From Pseudomonas synxantha (lineage in GTDB: Bacteria > Pseudomonadota > Gammaproteobacteria > Pseudomonadales > Pseudomonadaceae), in the NCBI RefSeq assembly GCF_900105675.1, contig NZ_LT629786.1, positions 1,488,001 through 1,552,000 on the forward strand: 64,000 nt of DNA. Direction: 5' to 3'. Shown here in pieces: positions 1-7,499 of the stretch. The notes below the pieces were generated by a model that was given only the letters and a program-made list of their open reading frames with translations, did no database searches and was not told the DNA's origin. The translations under genes were made by a program, and so were the position numbers. Position 1 is the stretch's first letter. Each line of letters starts with the position of its first letter.

Positions 1-1196
1 ACCGCCGGATAGAAGAACGAACCACGGCTGCTGCCACCTTCGGCATTGACGACCTTGGCGCCGTGCCGGGCCGCATCGGCCACCAGTTCGTTGAGGTAAT
101 CCACCTTGCCCACTTCCGGCAGCGGTGTCAGCGCTACGCCATCGTCCCAAGGCATGCCGGGCTTGAGGGTGGCCAGCTTGGCATTGAACTTCTCGATAAA
201 ACTGTCGACCACATCCGCGTGCACAAACAAAATTTTCAGCGCGGTGCAACGCTGGCCGTTGAACGACAGCGAGCCGGTGACTGCTTCACTCACCGCGTTG
301 TCCAGGTCCACTTCGGGCAGCACGATCCCCGGGTTTTTTGCATCCAGCCCCAGCGCAGCACGCAAACGATGCGGTTTGGGGTGCAGCTTTTTCAAATCGC
401 TGGCGGCCTTGTTGGTGCCGATAAACGCAAAGATATCGATCTTGCCGCTGGCCATCAGCGCGCTCACGGTTTCGCGGCCGCTGCCGTAGATCACGTTGAT
501 CACCCCGGCCGGGAAGCTGTCGCGGAAGGCCTCCAGCAAGGGGCGGATCAGCAACACGCCGAGCTTGGCCGGTTTGAACACCACGGTGTTGCCCATGATC
601 AGCGCCGGGATCAGTGTGGTGAAGGTCTCGTTCAGCGGGTAGTTGTAAGGCCCCATGCACAACGCCACGCCCAGGGGCACGCGACGGATTTGCCCGAGGG
701 TGTCCTGTTCAAGCTCGAAACGGCTGCTGCGGCGGTCGAGTTCCTTGAGGGCATTGATGGTGTCGGTGATGTAGTCGCAGGTACGGTCGAATTCTTTCTG
801 CGAGTCCTTGAGGTTCTTGCCGATTTCCCACATCAGCAGCTTGACTACCGCGTCGCGCTGTTCGCGCATGCGCCGCAAGAAGGCTTCGACATGCTGGATG
901 CGCTCTGCCACGCGCATCGTCGGCCATTCACCCTGGCCACGGTCATAGGCGCGCACGGCGGCATCCAGGGCGGTGAGGGCGGTATCGGCATCCAGCAGCG
1001 GCGTGCTGCCGATATGCACGCGTTCATCGCCCAGTTGCACGGGGCTTTGCACGCGGGCGAGCGGGCCGTCCCACACCCGCAGTTGGCCATCGACCAGGTA
1101 ATCACGCTGCTCAATGGGCGCCGCCAGGCGAAATTGCTCGGGAATCTGGGCAACGGACGTGGGAAACAGTTGGGCAAGCAGGTTGCTGGTGGTCAT
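1..1196 (-). CDS. Aldehyde dehydrogenase superfamily protein, NADP-dependent glyceraldehyde-3-phosphate dehydrogenase-like (3' end outside window)
   Basis: About 398 codons are present and the reading frame runs off the left edge, so the C-terminus is missing. The best family fit is the non-phosphorylating NADP-GAPDH (GapN) branch, which oxidises an aldehyde to the acid through a cysteine thioester in the cytosol. The nucleotide-binding part PYNYPLN...NTVVFKPAK is present, and the catalytic cysteine is Cys317 in FNGQRCTA, the GapN-type version of the motif. The normally invariant ELGGK segment reads GLDAK (residues 283-287), so the usual general-base Glu is not in its standard position. The ATG at 1196 is preceded by AGGGG. 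It is divergent from the peroxidase gene across 138 bp. The substrate is inferred from family resemblance only. Confidence 0.8.
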   Translation of the reverse strand, partial: MTTSNLLAQLFPTSVAQIPEQFRLAAPIEQRDYLVDGQLRVWDGPLARVQSPVQLGDERVHIGSTPLLDADTALTALDAAVRAYDRGQGEWPTMRVAERIQHVEAFLRRMREQRDAVVKLLMWEIGKNLKDSQKEFDRTCDYITDTINALKELDRRSSRFELEQDTLGQIRRVPLGVALCMGPYNYPLNETFTTLIPALIMGNTVVFKPAKLGVLLIRPLLEAFRDSFPAGVINVIYGSGRETVSALMASGKIDIFAFIGTNKAASDLKKLHPKPHRLRAALGLDAKNPGIVLPEVDLDNAVSEAVTGSLSFNGQRCTALKILFVHADVVDSFIEKFNAKLATLKPGMPWDDGVALTPLPEVGKVDYLNELVADAARHGAKVVNAEGGSSRGSFFYPA

Positions 1197-1334
1197 GTCG
1201 CTACCCCTGGAATAGTTGCAAAACATGACTAGAGAGTCACCCAACTGGCAGCTCCAAGGCAAGGCTTACGCGCATTCTTGTTCGCAGTGTCGCGTGCGCC
1301 GGGTAAACTGCGCGGCTTTTCAGAAGGAGTTCAC

Positions 1335-2195
1335 ATGAGTCAGTACCAGCCGGGCATTCTTGCCGCCCCGGTGCCTTTGCAGGCCCGCCATCTGTTTTTT
1401 GCCCTCGATTCCCTGCAAGCCGTGCCTGCTGCCCTGGACGCACTGGTGCAGTGGACGGATGCGGCGTCCGTGGTCGGTTTCGGTGAGCCGCTGGTAAAGG
1501 CCCTGGGCGCTGAGATTGAAGGCTTGCGTACATTCCCCGTGGTCAGCGGCCCCGGTGCACACAACCCGTCGACCCAGCAGGCGTTGTGGGTATGGTTGCA
1601 CGGAGTGGATCGCGGCGAGTTGCTGCTGCGCAGCCGCACACTTGAAAAAGCCCTGGCCCCGGCTTTTCGCCTGGTGCAATCGACCGAAGGCTTCCGCTAC
1701 AAGACCGGTTTTGACCTGACCGACTACGAAGACGGCACCGAAAACCCCCACGACGATGCCGCCGTGACAGCCGCCTTGACCGATAGCGGCGCCAGCTTCG
1801 CCGCGATCCAGCAATGGCAGCACGACCTCGACGGTTTCGCCGCATTGCCGGCCCAGGAGCGTGACCACATCATCGGCCGCCGCCATGGCGACAACGAAGA
1901 GCTGGATGACGCCCCCGAGTCCGCCCATACCAAGCGCACGGCCCAGGAAAGTTTCACCCCGGAGGCCTTCGTGGTGCGCCGTTCCATGCCCTGGGCCGAG
2001 AACGGCCAGGCGGGGTTGATGTTCCTTGCTTTCGGGCATTCCTTCGATGCATTCGAGGCGCAGCTTCGACGCATGAGCGGGTTGGAGGATGGGATTGTCG
2101 ATGGTCTGTATCGCATCAGTAAGCCACTAACCGGTGGTTACTACTGGTGCCCGCCGGTCAGGGAAGGGCGCCTGGACCTGAGTTTGGTTTTTTAA
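1335..2195 (+). CDS. DyP-type (dye-decolourising) haem peroxidase, YfeX-like
   Basis: The 286-aa product is a cytosolic-type DyP peroxidase, a haem enzyme that uses H2O2 to oxidise bulky substrates. The GxxDG signature is visible as YEDGTENP (residues 121-128), which carries the distal Asp. A candidate proximal haem-ligand His is His198 in ESAHTKR, and a distal Arg lies in VVRRSMPW (about 215-216). Length matches E. coli YfeX (299 aa). The start at 1335 is chosen because AGAAGGAG sits 6-13 nt upstream; an earlier in-frame ATG at 1278 lacks an RBS. No Tat or Sec signal is seen and no encapsulin gene is adjacent, so it is probably a free cytosolic enzyme. Confidence 0.9.
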   Translation: MSQYQPGILAAPVPLQARHLFFALDSLQAVPAALDALVQWTDAASVVGFGEPLVKALGAEIEGLRTFPVVSGPGAHNPSTQQALWVWLHGVDRGELLLRSRTLEKALAPAFRLVQSTEGFRYKTGFDLTDYEDGTENPHDDAAVTAALTDSGASFAAIQQWQHDLDGFAALPAQERDHIIGRRHGDNEELDDAPESAHTKRTAQESFTPEAFVVRRSMPWAENGQAGLMFLAFGHSFDAFEAQLRRMSGLEDGIVDGLYRISKPLTGGYYWCPPVREGRLDLSLVF

Positions 2196-2277
2196 CGCTT
2201 CTGCGCCTGCGTCCTTGAAAAACACATGGCGGCAACGCTAGTGTGGCGGTCTGAATATTTCTGAATGTTTCAGTTTT

Positions 2278-3408
2278 ATGCCCAGCCTCACTCAACGCAC
2301 TGCCGATAGCACCTCGCGCCGCGCCGCCTTGACCCTGGGGTTTTGCCTGCCCAGCGATGTGTTGCTCTATCTGTTGCTGCCAATGGAGTCCGAGGCGTTC
2401 GGCATCACCCTGGCCCAGGCCGGCGTGCTGTTGGCCGCCAACCGCCTGGTACGGATCTTCGGCTACCGGCATGTACTGAATTTCTATGCGCGTAACGGCG
2501 ACCGCCTGACCTGCATGATCGCCGCCGGTGCCGCAGCGCTGTGCGCGCTGGGCAATTCGGTGCTGTCCGGGTTCGCCGCGCTGCTGGGCTTGCGGCTGGT
2601 CTGGGGCCTATGTTTTGCCGCGTTGAACCTCTCGACCCAAGTACTGGCGACCTCCGAGCCGGAGGGCGCGGCCCGCAGGGCGGGGCGTTCGCGGGCGTTG
2701 ATCGCCTTCGGGCCCATGCTGGCCTTGCCCCTGGGCGGGCTATTGACGTTATGGGCAGGGCCGCGCCCGATCTTCCTGATTCTCGCCGGTTGCTGCCTGG
2801 TGGGGCTGTGGCTCGCCCGCGGCTTGCCCACTGGCGGCCATGATTTGCATAGCGCCCCGGGGCGCCGCTTCAAGTGGCCGGACAGTGTGGCGCTGTGGTC
2901 GTTTATCGAAGGCGTGGCGCTGGATGGCTTGTTTATCTTTGGCCTGTCGCTCCAGGCACAGAAAATCATGGGCGGTGATGCGGTGCTGATCGCCGGTGGC
3001 TTGATGGGGCTGCGCTACCTGTCGGAATTGCTGTTGAGCCCGTTGGGCGGGCGTGCGGCCCAGCGCTTCGGGGCCACGTCGATGTTACTGCTGTTTTCGT
3101 TCTTGAGCGCCCTGGCCCTGGCCGCGTTCGGCAGTCATTGGGTGATCGTCGGCGCGGCGGCGGTGCTGGTGCTGCGTGCCCTGCAACTGCCACTGGTGAC
3201 CACGCTGGTGGCCGAGCGCAACCCGGGTGCCATGCGCGTATCGGCATTGGCGTCCAACGCCGTATGGCGCGATATCGGCGCCGGCCTCGGGCCGCTGCTG
3301 GCGGGCCTGTTGCTGCCGGTGGCCGCTGCGCCCTGGGTGTTTGGCCTGGCAGGCGCAGCAATTGCCGTGAGCGCGCTGTTCTGCTGGCGGGCCAAGGTCG
3401 CCCACTGA
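2278..3408 (+). CDS. MFS transporter
   Basis: This 376-aa, very hydrophobic protein looks like a major facilitator superfamily permease of the inner membrane with about 10-12 helices. The N-terminal half has the expected order of helices followed by a short basic loop (LVRIFGYRHVLNFYARNGDR, about residues 57-76) like the MFS loop 2-3 region. A hydrophilic central linker (about 185-205, GGHDLHSAPGRRFKW) separates the two halves. The substrate cannot be read from the sequence. It follows the peroxidase gene by 82 bp on the same strand, but no strong RBS was seen before ATG 2278. It ends 7 bp from the convergent DUF3087 gene. Confidence 0.8.
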   Translation: MPSLTQRTADSTSRRAALTLGFCLPSDVLLYLLLPMESEAFGITLAQAGVLLAANRLVRIFGYRHVLNFYARNGDRLTCMIAAGAAALCALGNSVLSGFAALLGLRLVWGLCFAALNLSTQVLATSEPEGAARRAGRSRALIAFGPMLALPLGGLLTLWAGPRPIFLILAGCCLVGLWLARGLPTGGHDLHSAPGRRFKWPDSVALWSFIEGVALDGLFIFGLSLQAQKIMGGDAVLIAGGLMGLRYLSELLLSPLGGRAAQRFGATSMLLLFSFLSALALAAFGSHWVIVGAAAVLVLRALQLPLVTTLVAERNPGAMRVSALASNAVWRDIGAGLGPLLAGLLLPVAAAPWVFGLAGAAIAVSALFCWRAKVAH

Positions 3409-3415
3409 CGTTGCC

Positions 3416-3937
3416 TTAGGCGCTTTTCAGGCTTTGCAGCCATGTGGGATCGAGTCGGGTTTGGTCGGTATCGATCCCCAGAGCCTCCATCTTTGCCTTA
3501 TGAGCCTCGATCTCGCCGACCAGTTGCGCCTGGGCGCTGGAGTTGGCGTCCAGCTCATGCATCTGCGTCAGCCCCAAGTGATAGAAGCGCAATAACTTGA
3601 TGGCCGCCGGGTCGTTGGCCTGAACCCGCTCGGTGACCTTGTGCATTACATTGGTCACACTCATCAGGCTGCGTTTGAGTTGCCAACCGTATACAGCCGG
3701 CGCCAGCCAGGGCTGGGTCCAGAACGGGCCACGCACCAGCGCGACAGTGATCAACACCCCGGCAAATACGCCGCCGACATTGAAGCGAAAGTTGTCGCCA
3801 CCGGGCTCACCGAACAGCATCACCGCCAGGCTCGACAGCAACATGGCCAGGGCCAGGAACAGCACGGCGACGATCAGCGTGCTGCGGCGGGTCTGTTGAC
3901 GGTAGGTGACGGGGTCGCAGGGTTTGAGCTCGAACAT
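3416..3937 (-). CDS. DUF3087-like inner-membrane protein
   Basis: A 173-aa protein with two hydrophobic segments near the N-terminus (about residues 20-42 and 55-72), then a long soluble C-terminal part predicted to be helical and rich in charged residues and Leu. The N-terminal pattern ELKPCDPVTYRQQTRRST matches my memory of the DUF3087 family, whose function is unknown. The open frame extends upstream to 4282, but those residues look like non-coding translation and overlap a plus-strand gene, so ATG 3937 is preferred; GGAG lies about 13 nt upstream. It is convergent with the MFS gene and divergent from the small-protein genes. Confidence 0.7.
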   Translation of the reverse strand: MFELKPCDPVTYRQQTRRSTLIVAVLFLALAMLLSSLAVMLFGEPGGDNFRFNVGGVFAGVLITVALVRGPFWTQPWLAPAVYGWQLKRSLMSVTNVMHKVTERVQANDPAAIKLLRFYHLGLTQMHELDANSSAQAQLVGEIEAHKAKMEALGIDTDQTRLDPTWLQSLKSA

Positions 3938-4051
3938 CCGAGGAAGGTCTCCAGAAAGGGCTGCCATCTTCTCATGCTTGCAGCAATGAAGTTGAACGAT
4001 AGCCACGGGCAGTTTCTCTAAATTTGTGAAGCCCCCATGAGGTAAGCCGTC

Positions 4052-4231
4052 ATGTCCGAACACAAACAGCCACCACCTGGTACACCCGACCCGAACCGCA
4101 CGCCCGGTGAAGAAGAGCGCGACAACGATGCGTTGCGCCCCAATGACCCGAAAGAGCGTGGCCCGGACGATGATGTCGAGCGCGTCGAAGAAGACCTGGA
4201 AAACCTCCACGACAAAGCTCGCCCGCTTTAA
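4052..4231 (+). CDS. Small acidic Pro-rich hypothetical protein (59 aa)
   Basis: A 59-aa product, strongly charged and with almost no hydrophobic residues (MSEHKQPPPGTPDPNRTP, then an Asp/Glu/Arg-rich tail), so it is probably intrinsically disordered. A GAGGTAAG ribosome-binding site precedes the ATG. It is followed after 12 bp by a second small gene with its own Shine-Dalgarno, so the pair is likely co-transcribed and ends at a shared terminator. I recognise no family. Coding status rests on the good RBS, the RBS-linked partner and Pseudomonas-like codon usage. Confidence 0.65.
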   Translation: MSEHKQPPPGTPDPNRTPGEEERDNDALRPNDPKERGPDDDVERVEEDLENLHDKARPL

Positions 4232-4243
4232 CAGGAGAACCTG

Positions 4244-4450
4244 ATGAACAAGCGTACCGATGGCCCCCACTCCAATGAACATGCCAGCGGCAAGGATGAG
4301 CTGGGCTTTGACCCGGACTCGCCGGATGTGGCAGACCCGCAGGTCGATCCGATAGGCCCGGCCATCGCGCCGTTGGACAAAGACAAAAAGGCTAAGGAAG
4401 AGGCGAAAAAAAAGCCGCCCTACGATCCGTTGGGCGACTTGAAAAAGTGA
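4244..4450 (+). CDS. Small charged hypothetical protein (68 aa)
   Basis: This 68-aa product has an acidic, Asp/Pro-rich N-terminal half (DPDSPDVADPQVDP) and a Lys-rich C-terminal half (KDKKAKEEAKKKPPYDPLG). No signal peptide, membrane segment or cysteine is present, and a disordered or nucleic-acid/ribosome-associated protein would fit. AGGAG sits 7 nt before ATG 4244. It lies 12 bp after the 59-aa gene and directly before a hairpin terminator, so it is the last gene of a two-gene transcript. No family was recognised. Confidence 0.65.
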   Translation: MNKRTDGPHSNEHASGKDELGFDPDSPDVADPQVDPIGPAIAPLDKDKKAKEEAKKKPPYDPLGDLKK

Positions 4451-4454
4451 ACCT

Positions 4455-4482
4455 AGCCCCGCCGTTGTGCGGGGCTTTGTTT
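4455..4482. terminator. Rho-independent terminator, probably bidirectional
   Basis: Stem AGCCCCGC (4455-4462) pairs with GCGGGGCT (4469-4476) across a 6-nt loop, followed by TTTGTTTA on the plus strand. It ends the two small-protein genes and overlaps the 3' end of the convergent 78-aa gene. Confidence 0.8.
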
Positions 4483-4717
4483 ATTTGGGCGGGGTCCAAC
4501 TGACGTCAGTGATGCCATACTTTTCCGCCCAGGGCCGGGTAGTTTTTTTCACCTGCTCGTGACCCACGCGGCCGATGCGACTGACATGGGCAATGTCGGC
4601 ATCAACGGCCGCCCAATGCCAGGCCTCGGCGTTGTTCATCACTTCGGCGCGCACCACGAAAGACTTGGGTTTACCGTGTAGCTGATAGTGGATGGTGTAG
4701 ATTTTTGCGGTACTCAT
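4481..4717 (-). CDS. Conserved Pseudomonas small hypothetical protein (DUF6555-like)
   Basis: A 78-aa soluble protein beginning MSTAKIYTIHYQLHGKPKSF and ending in a Trp/Pro-rich tail. It resembles a small family widespread in Pseudomonas that I remember as DUF6555; the number is from memory and uncertain. The composition, with alternating beta-like N-terminus and AEAWHWAAVDAD in the middle, suggests a compact alpha/beta domain. GGGAGG lies 5-10 nt upstream of ATG 4717, which fixes the start. It is divergent from nat and convergent with the small acidic genes. No function can be assigned. Confidence 0.7.
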   Translation of the reverse strand: MSTAKIYTIHYQLHGKPKSFVVRAEVMNNAEAWHWAAVDADIAHVSRIGRVGHEQVKKTTRPWAEKYGITDVSWTPPK

Positions 4718-4835
4718 GTTGCCTCCCTGTCTTGTTATAGATGGATAGGCCAGTGTTCAAAAAGGTTCATTCAAAATGACAACGTGCGCGGGGGCGCGGC
4801 ATAGTGACGCTCCGCCTCGTGCCAAGGACCGCGCC

Positions 4836-5669
4836 ATGCCTGAACTCACTCACCGTGCTCTCTATTTGAAACGCCTGGGCTACGATTCGCCGCCACCGCC
4901 CACCCTGCAAACCCTGCATGACTTGCAACTGCGCCATGTGTGCGCCTTTGCCTTTGAAAACCTGTCGACGCTGATGAACGCGCCGGTGCCGATCGACCTG
5001 CCCAGCGTCGAGCACAAGGTGCTGCACCAGGGGCGCGGGGGTTATTGCTACGAGTTGAACCAGTTGTTCCTGGCCCTGCTGCAGGAACTGGGCTTCGAAG
5101 CCCGCGGCATCACAGGACGCGTGGTGATCGGTGGGCCGGCGGACGCCCACACCGGGCGCACCCACCGCCTGAGCCTGGTGACGCTTGAAGGGGTGCGCTA
5201 CATCACCGACGTCGGCTTCGGCGGCATGGTGCCCAGCAGTCCGTTGCAACTGGACACCGACGCGCCCCAGGCCACTGCCCACGAGCCCTATCGCCTGACC
5301 TTCAATCAGGGCAGCTACACGCTCTGGGCCCAAGTCGGCGAAGAGTGGCGCGGCCTGTATGTGTTCGACCTGCAAGTCCAGGCAGACATCGACTACGAAA
5401 TCGGCAACTGGTACGTCTCCACGCACCCTGGGTCGCCGTTCGTGGGGCAGTTGAAAGCCGCGCTGCTTGCTCCCGGTAAACGTCATACCTTGGCCAACGC
5501 CCGTTATGCGCTTCATTACCTGGATCGACCCAGTGTAAAGCGCACGCTCCAGACCGCCGATGAATTGCTGGGGCTATTGCGCGACACCTTCGGCATTCGG
5601 CTGCCGGATCAGCCTCAACTTCGCGAAGCCGTGGAACGCCTAATCTGTATGAATCCTGAAGAATATTGA
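4836..5669 (+). CDS. nat: Arylamine N-acetyltransferase (NAT)
   Basis: The 277-aa protein transfers acetyl from acetyl-CoA to arylamines, hydrazines or related amines in the cytosol. The Cys-His-Asp triad is visible: Cys in RGGYCYELN (about residue 69), His in TGRTHRLSLV (about 107) and Asp in ITDVGFGG (about 123). Length is that of bacterial NATs. ATG 4836 is preferred to the upstream in-frame ATG at 4776 because it gives the normal N-terminus (MPELTHRALYLKRLGY) and has AAGGAC upstream. It stands alone, divergent from the 78-aa gene, so its physiological amine is unknown. Confidence 0.92.
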   Translation: MPELTHRALYLKRLGYDSPPPPTLQTLHDLQLRHVCAFAFENLSTLMNAPVPIDLPSVEHKVLHQGRGGYCYELNQLFLALLQELGFEARGITGRVVIGGPADAHTGRTHRLSLVTLEGVRYITDVGFGGMVPSSPLQLDTDAPQATAHEPYRLTFNQGSYTLWAQVGEEWRGLYVFDLQVQADIDYEIGNWYVSTHPGSPFVGQLKAALLAPGKRHTLANARYALHYLDRPSVKRTLQTADELLGLLRDTFGIRLPDQPQLREAVERLICMNPEEY

Positions 5670-5794
5670 GATAGAGCCTTCGCTGAACCGTTTTTTCTCC
5701 TTTTTGGTGCAAATCAGTTCGAACTTTTTGCAAACGCCAAGGTTCGAACCGATTCCTGAATACTTTGCCCACCTTAAAATGGAGATGTAAGACG

Positions 5795-6547
5795 ATGTCC
5801 AAACTATTCGGAAAATTCCTCAAGCATTCCTCGCTGCTGGCTCTGGTGGCTGCGCCTGGCGTGGTATTCGCGGCACCGTCCACCGACCCGATTTCTACCT
5901 TCGGGATCCTCGGCAGCTACAACGACTTCAAACTCGAAGGCGGTAGCCAAAGCGACAAAGACCACATGCCTGAAGCCGGCCTGTTCTATAACTTCGGCAA
6001 CAAGCTCACTGCCGAGTCCGGTTTCATCTACCAGGCTGGTATCGAAGCCAAGTACGGCGAAAAGAGCGATAACAAGCTCAAGGAAGGGCAGGCCGACCTC
6101 GACCTCGGCTGGCGTGCCGCGCTGGATGCGCGCAACTTTGTCGACGTGATCGTGGGCGGTGGCTACACCTGGACCCGCTATGAGCCGGACACCAATGGCT
6201 ACGACATGAAACTGACCAACAAGTCGCCGTTTGCCAAGGCTGCGCTGGGCTACAACCACCAGTTCGATGACATGACCCTGCGCGTTGAAGCCGGCGCCCG
6301 TCACACCATCGATGGCCGTGCCAAACTCAAGGTAGACGGCGTTGGCAGCGACAGCGTGGATCTCAAGGATCGCACCAACCCCTACGCCGAAGTCAGCCTG
6401 CTGATGAACCAGAAGGGTGATCTGCCGGTGATGGCGGGCCTGTACTACACCCGTACCGAGTACAAGCTCGACGACGACTCCTATGTGGCCGATAACACCA
6501 AGCTCAAGCGTGATGAGTACGGCTTCAAGGTCGGTATCGCATTCTGA
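5795..6547 (+). CDS. Outer-membrane beta-barrel protein (unassigned)
   Basis: A 250-aa precursor with a clear Sec signal peptide (MSKLFGKFLKHSSLLALV, cleavage near VFA/APS at residues 26-27). The rest shows alternating aromatic/hydrophobic strands typical of an 8-12-stranded barrel (YNDFKLEGG, GGGYTWTRYEP, LYYTRTEYKLDD) and ends with Phe (FKVGIAF), the usual C-terminal signature for BAM-mediated insertion. ATG 5795 has GGAG 9-12 nt upstream. It is monocistronic, bounded by a strong terminator. The sequence does not say whether it is a porin, an adhesin or a structural OMP. Confidence 0.8.
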   Translation: MSKLFGKFLKHSSLLALVAAPGVVFAAPSTDPISTFGILGSYNDFKLEGGSQSDKDHMPEAGLFYNFGNKLTAESGFIYQAGIEAKYGEKSDNKLKEGQADLDLGWRAALDARNFVDVIVGGGYTWTRYEPDTNGYDMKLTNKSPFAKAALGYNHQFDDMTLRVEAGARHTIDGRAKLKVDGVGSDSVDLKDRTNPYAEVSLLMNQKGDLPVMAGLYYTRTEYKLDDDSYVADNTKLKRDEYGFKVGIAF

Positions 6548-6564
6548 CGCTGTTGTACTGCAAA

Positions 6565-6594
6565 AAACGCCCCGATTATCGGGGCGTTTTTTTT
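6565..6594. terminator. Strong bidirectional terminator
   Basis: Stem AAACGCCCCG (6565-6574), loop ATTAT, stem CGGGGCGTTT (6580-6589), then T-run to 6594; a matching A-run on the left gives a T-run on the minus strand. It serves the OMP gene (plus) and the higA-like gene (minus). Confidence 0.9.
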
Positions 6595-6607
6595 GGGCTT
6601 TTGCAGT

Positions 6608-6922
6608 TCAGCCCAATGCGGCAAGTTGAGCCACGGTTTCAGGAAAACGCGCTACCAGACGGATCAGGGTGACGGCCTGGGCGTTGGGCTTGGCCCGGCC
6701 TTGTTCCCAGTTCTCCAGGGTGCGGGTGTTGGTACGCAGGTACATGGCGAATACCGACCGGGAAAGGTTGAGTTGCTGGCGCACGGCGATCACCTCATCA
6801 GCGGTGAGCGGCGCCAGCTTGTTGAGGTGGACCTTGTGGTTGCGCAGGGTGATTTTACCCTGGCGCTCATCGGCCAGGGCGTCGAAGCCTTCGACCAGTT
6901 CGGAAAAGATGTCACGTTTCAT
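6608..6922 (-). CDS. HTH-type antitoxin of a HigBA-type toxin-antitoxin module
   Basis: The 104-aa protein carries an Xre/Cro-type helix-turn-helix in its middle: VIAVRQQLNLSRSVFAMYLR followed by NTRTLENWEQGRAKP (about residues 44-80), the classic HigA/YiaG-like pattern. The N-terminal 40 residues are probably the toxin-neutralising part. It begins inside the end of the toxin gene (11-nt overlap), so the order is toxin then antitoxin, as in higBA rather than relBE. It likely binds the palindromes upstream of the toxin gene and represses its own operon. The partner and the motif agree, so the call is firm; the exact subfamily (HigA-2-like) is inference. Confidence 0.85.
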   Translation of the reverse strand: MKRDIFSELVEGFDALADERQGKITLRNHKVHLNKLAPLTADEVIAVRQQLNLSRSVFAMYLRTNTRTLENWEQGRAKPNAQAVTLIRLVARFPETVAQLAALG

Positions 6923-7262
6923 GATGTGTTCTCGCTTTGATTTCCCTGTCCAGCATGTGTTTAAGAGCTTTCTTGTGGTGGGGTGTCAGGTCGCTCTGTT
7001 CGTGCTTGCCGTACAAGGTGAATAACCAGAATTGCGTGCCGCCTGACCACCAGTAGTAAATGACTCGCAGGCCACCACGCTTGCCTTTGTTTCGCCGTTC
7101 ATCAACGAAGCGAACCTTTCTCAACCCGCCCGTTCCTTCGATCACATCTCCTGCTTCGGGGGTTTTCATTAACTCCTGTTGAAAACCCTGGAAAAGCTCG
7201 TCACTGAGATAGTCCTTGCGATGCCGCTCGAATGCCGGCAGTTCGATAAATAGAGCATCCAT
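6912..7262 (-). CDS. RelE/HigB-2-type toxin (mRNA interferase)
   Basis: The 116-aa protein resembles V. cholerae HigB-2 as I remember it: YLSDELFQGFQQELMKTPEAG, GTGGLRKVRF, KGKRGGLRVIYYWW and LFTLYGKHEQSDLT (about residues 86-101). The basic residues of GLRKVRF and KRGGLR form the expected RNA-binding face. Family members cleave mRNA on the ribosome when the antitoxin is lost. Gene order is toxin first with an 11-nt overlap into the antitoxin. The upstream 40-60 bp contains inverted repeats suited to autoregulation. It stands between the OMP gene and the nuo operon and looks like an accessory insertion in a conserved neighbourhood. Confidence 0.88.
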   Translation of the reverse strand: MDALFIELPAFERHRKDYLSDELFQGFQQELMKTPEAGDVIEGTGGLRKVRFVDERRNKGKRGGLRVIYYWWSGGTQFWLFTLYGKHEQSDLTPHHKKALKHMLDREIKARTHHET

Positions 7263-7452
7263 GTTCTGTACGTAGCCTGCGTAGAGTTTGGTGGCCCACC
7301 CGCGTTAGGTCAAGTGACCTTGCTGTGGGAACTTTCTTAAAACGCAAACACCATACGGCCGGCTTCATCGGGTAGATGCCGGATGAAGAGGCAGATCGAG
7401 GAGGAAAATTCAGCGAGCAGGGGAGGGGAAAAGCAGATCCTGGGAAACGCAA
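7263..7452. promoter_or_regulatory. Toxin-antitoxin promoter/operator region
   Basis: This gap holds two perfect inverted repeats just upstream of the toxin start: GGTGGCCCACC (7290-7300) and AGGTCAAGTGACCT (7307-7320). A weaker pair CTTCATC/GATGAAG lies at 7363-7369 and 7382-7388. The first two are good candidates for autoregulatory operators of the HigA-like protein. No -35/-10 pair could be assigned with confidence. Confidence 0.5.
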
Positions 7453-7477
7453 AACGGCGCCCAAAGGCGCCGTTCTG
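7453..7477 (-). terminator. Terminator of the nuo operon
   Basis: Stem AACGGCGCC (7453-7461), 4-nt loop, GGCGCCGTT (7466-7474), located 26-47 bp past the nuoN stop codon. Read on the minus strand it is followed by TTGCGTTT. Confidence 0.75.
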
Positions 7478-7499
7478 TTGACTGCATCAACCTAAGCGA

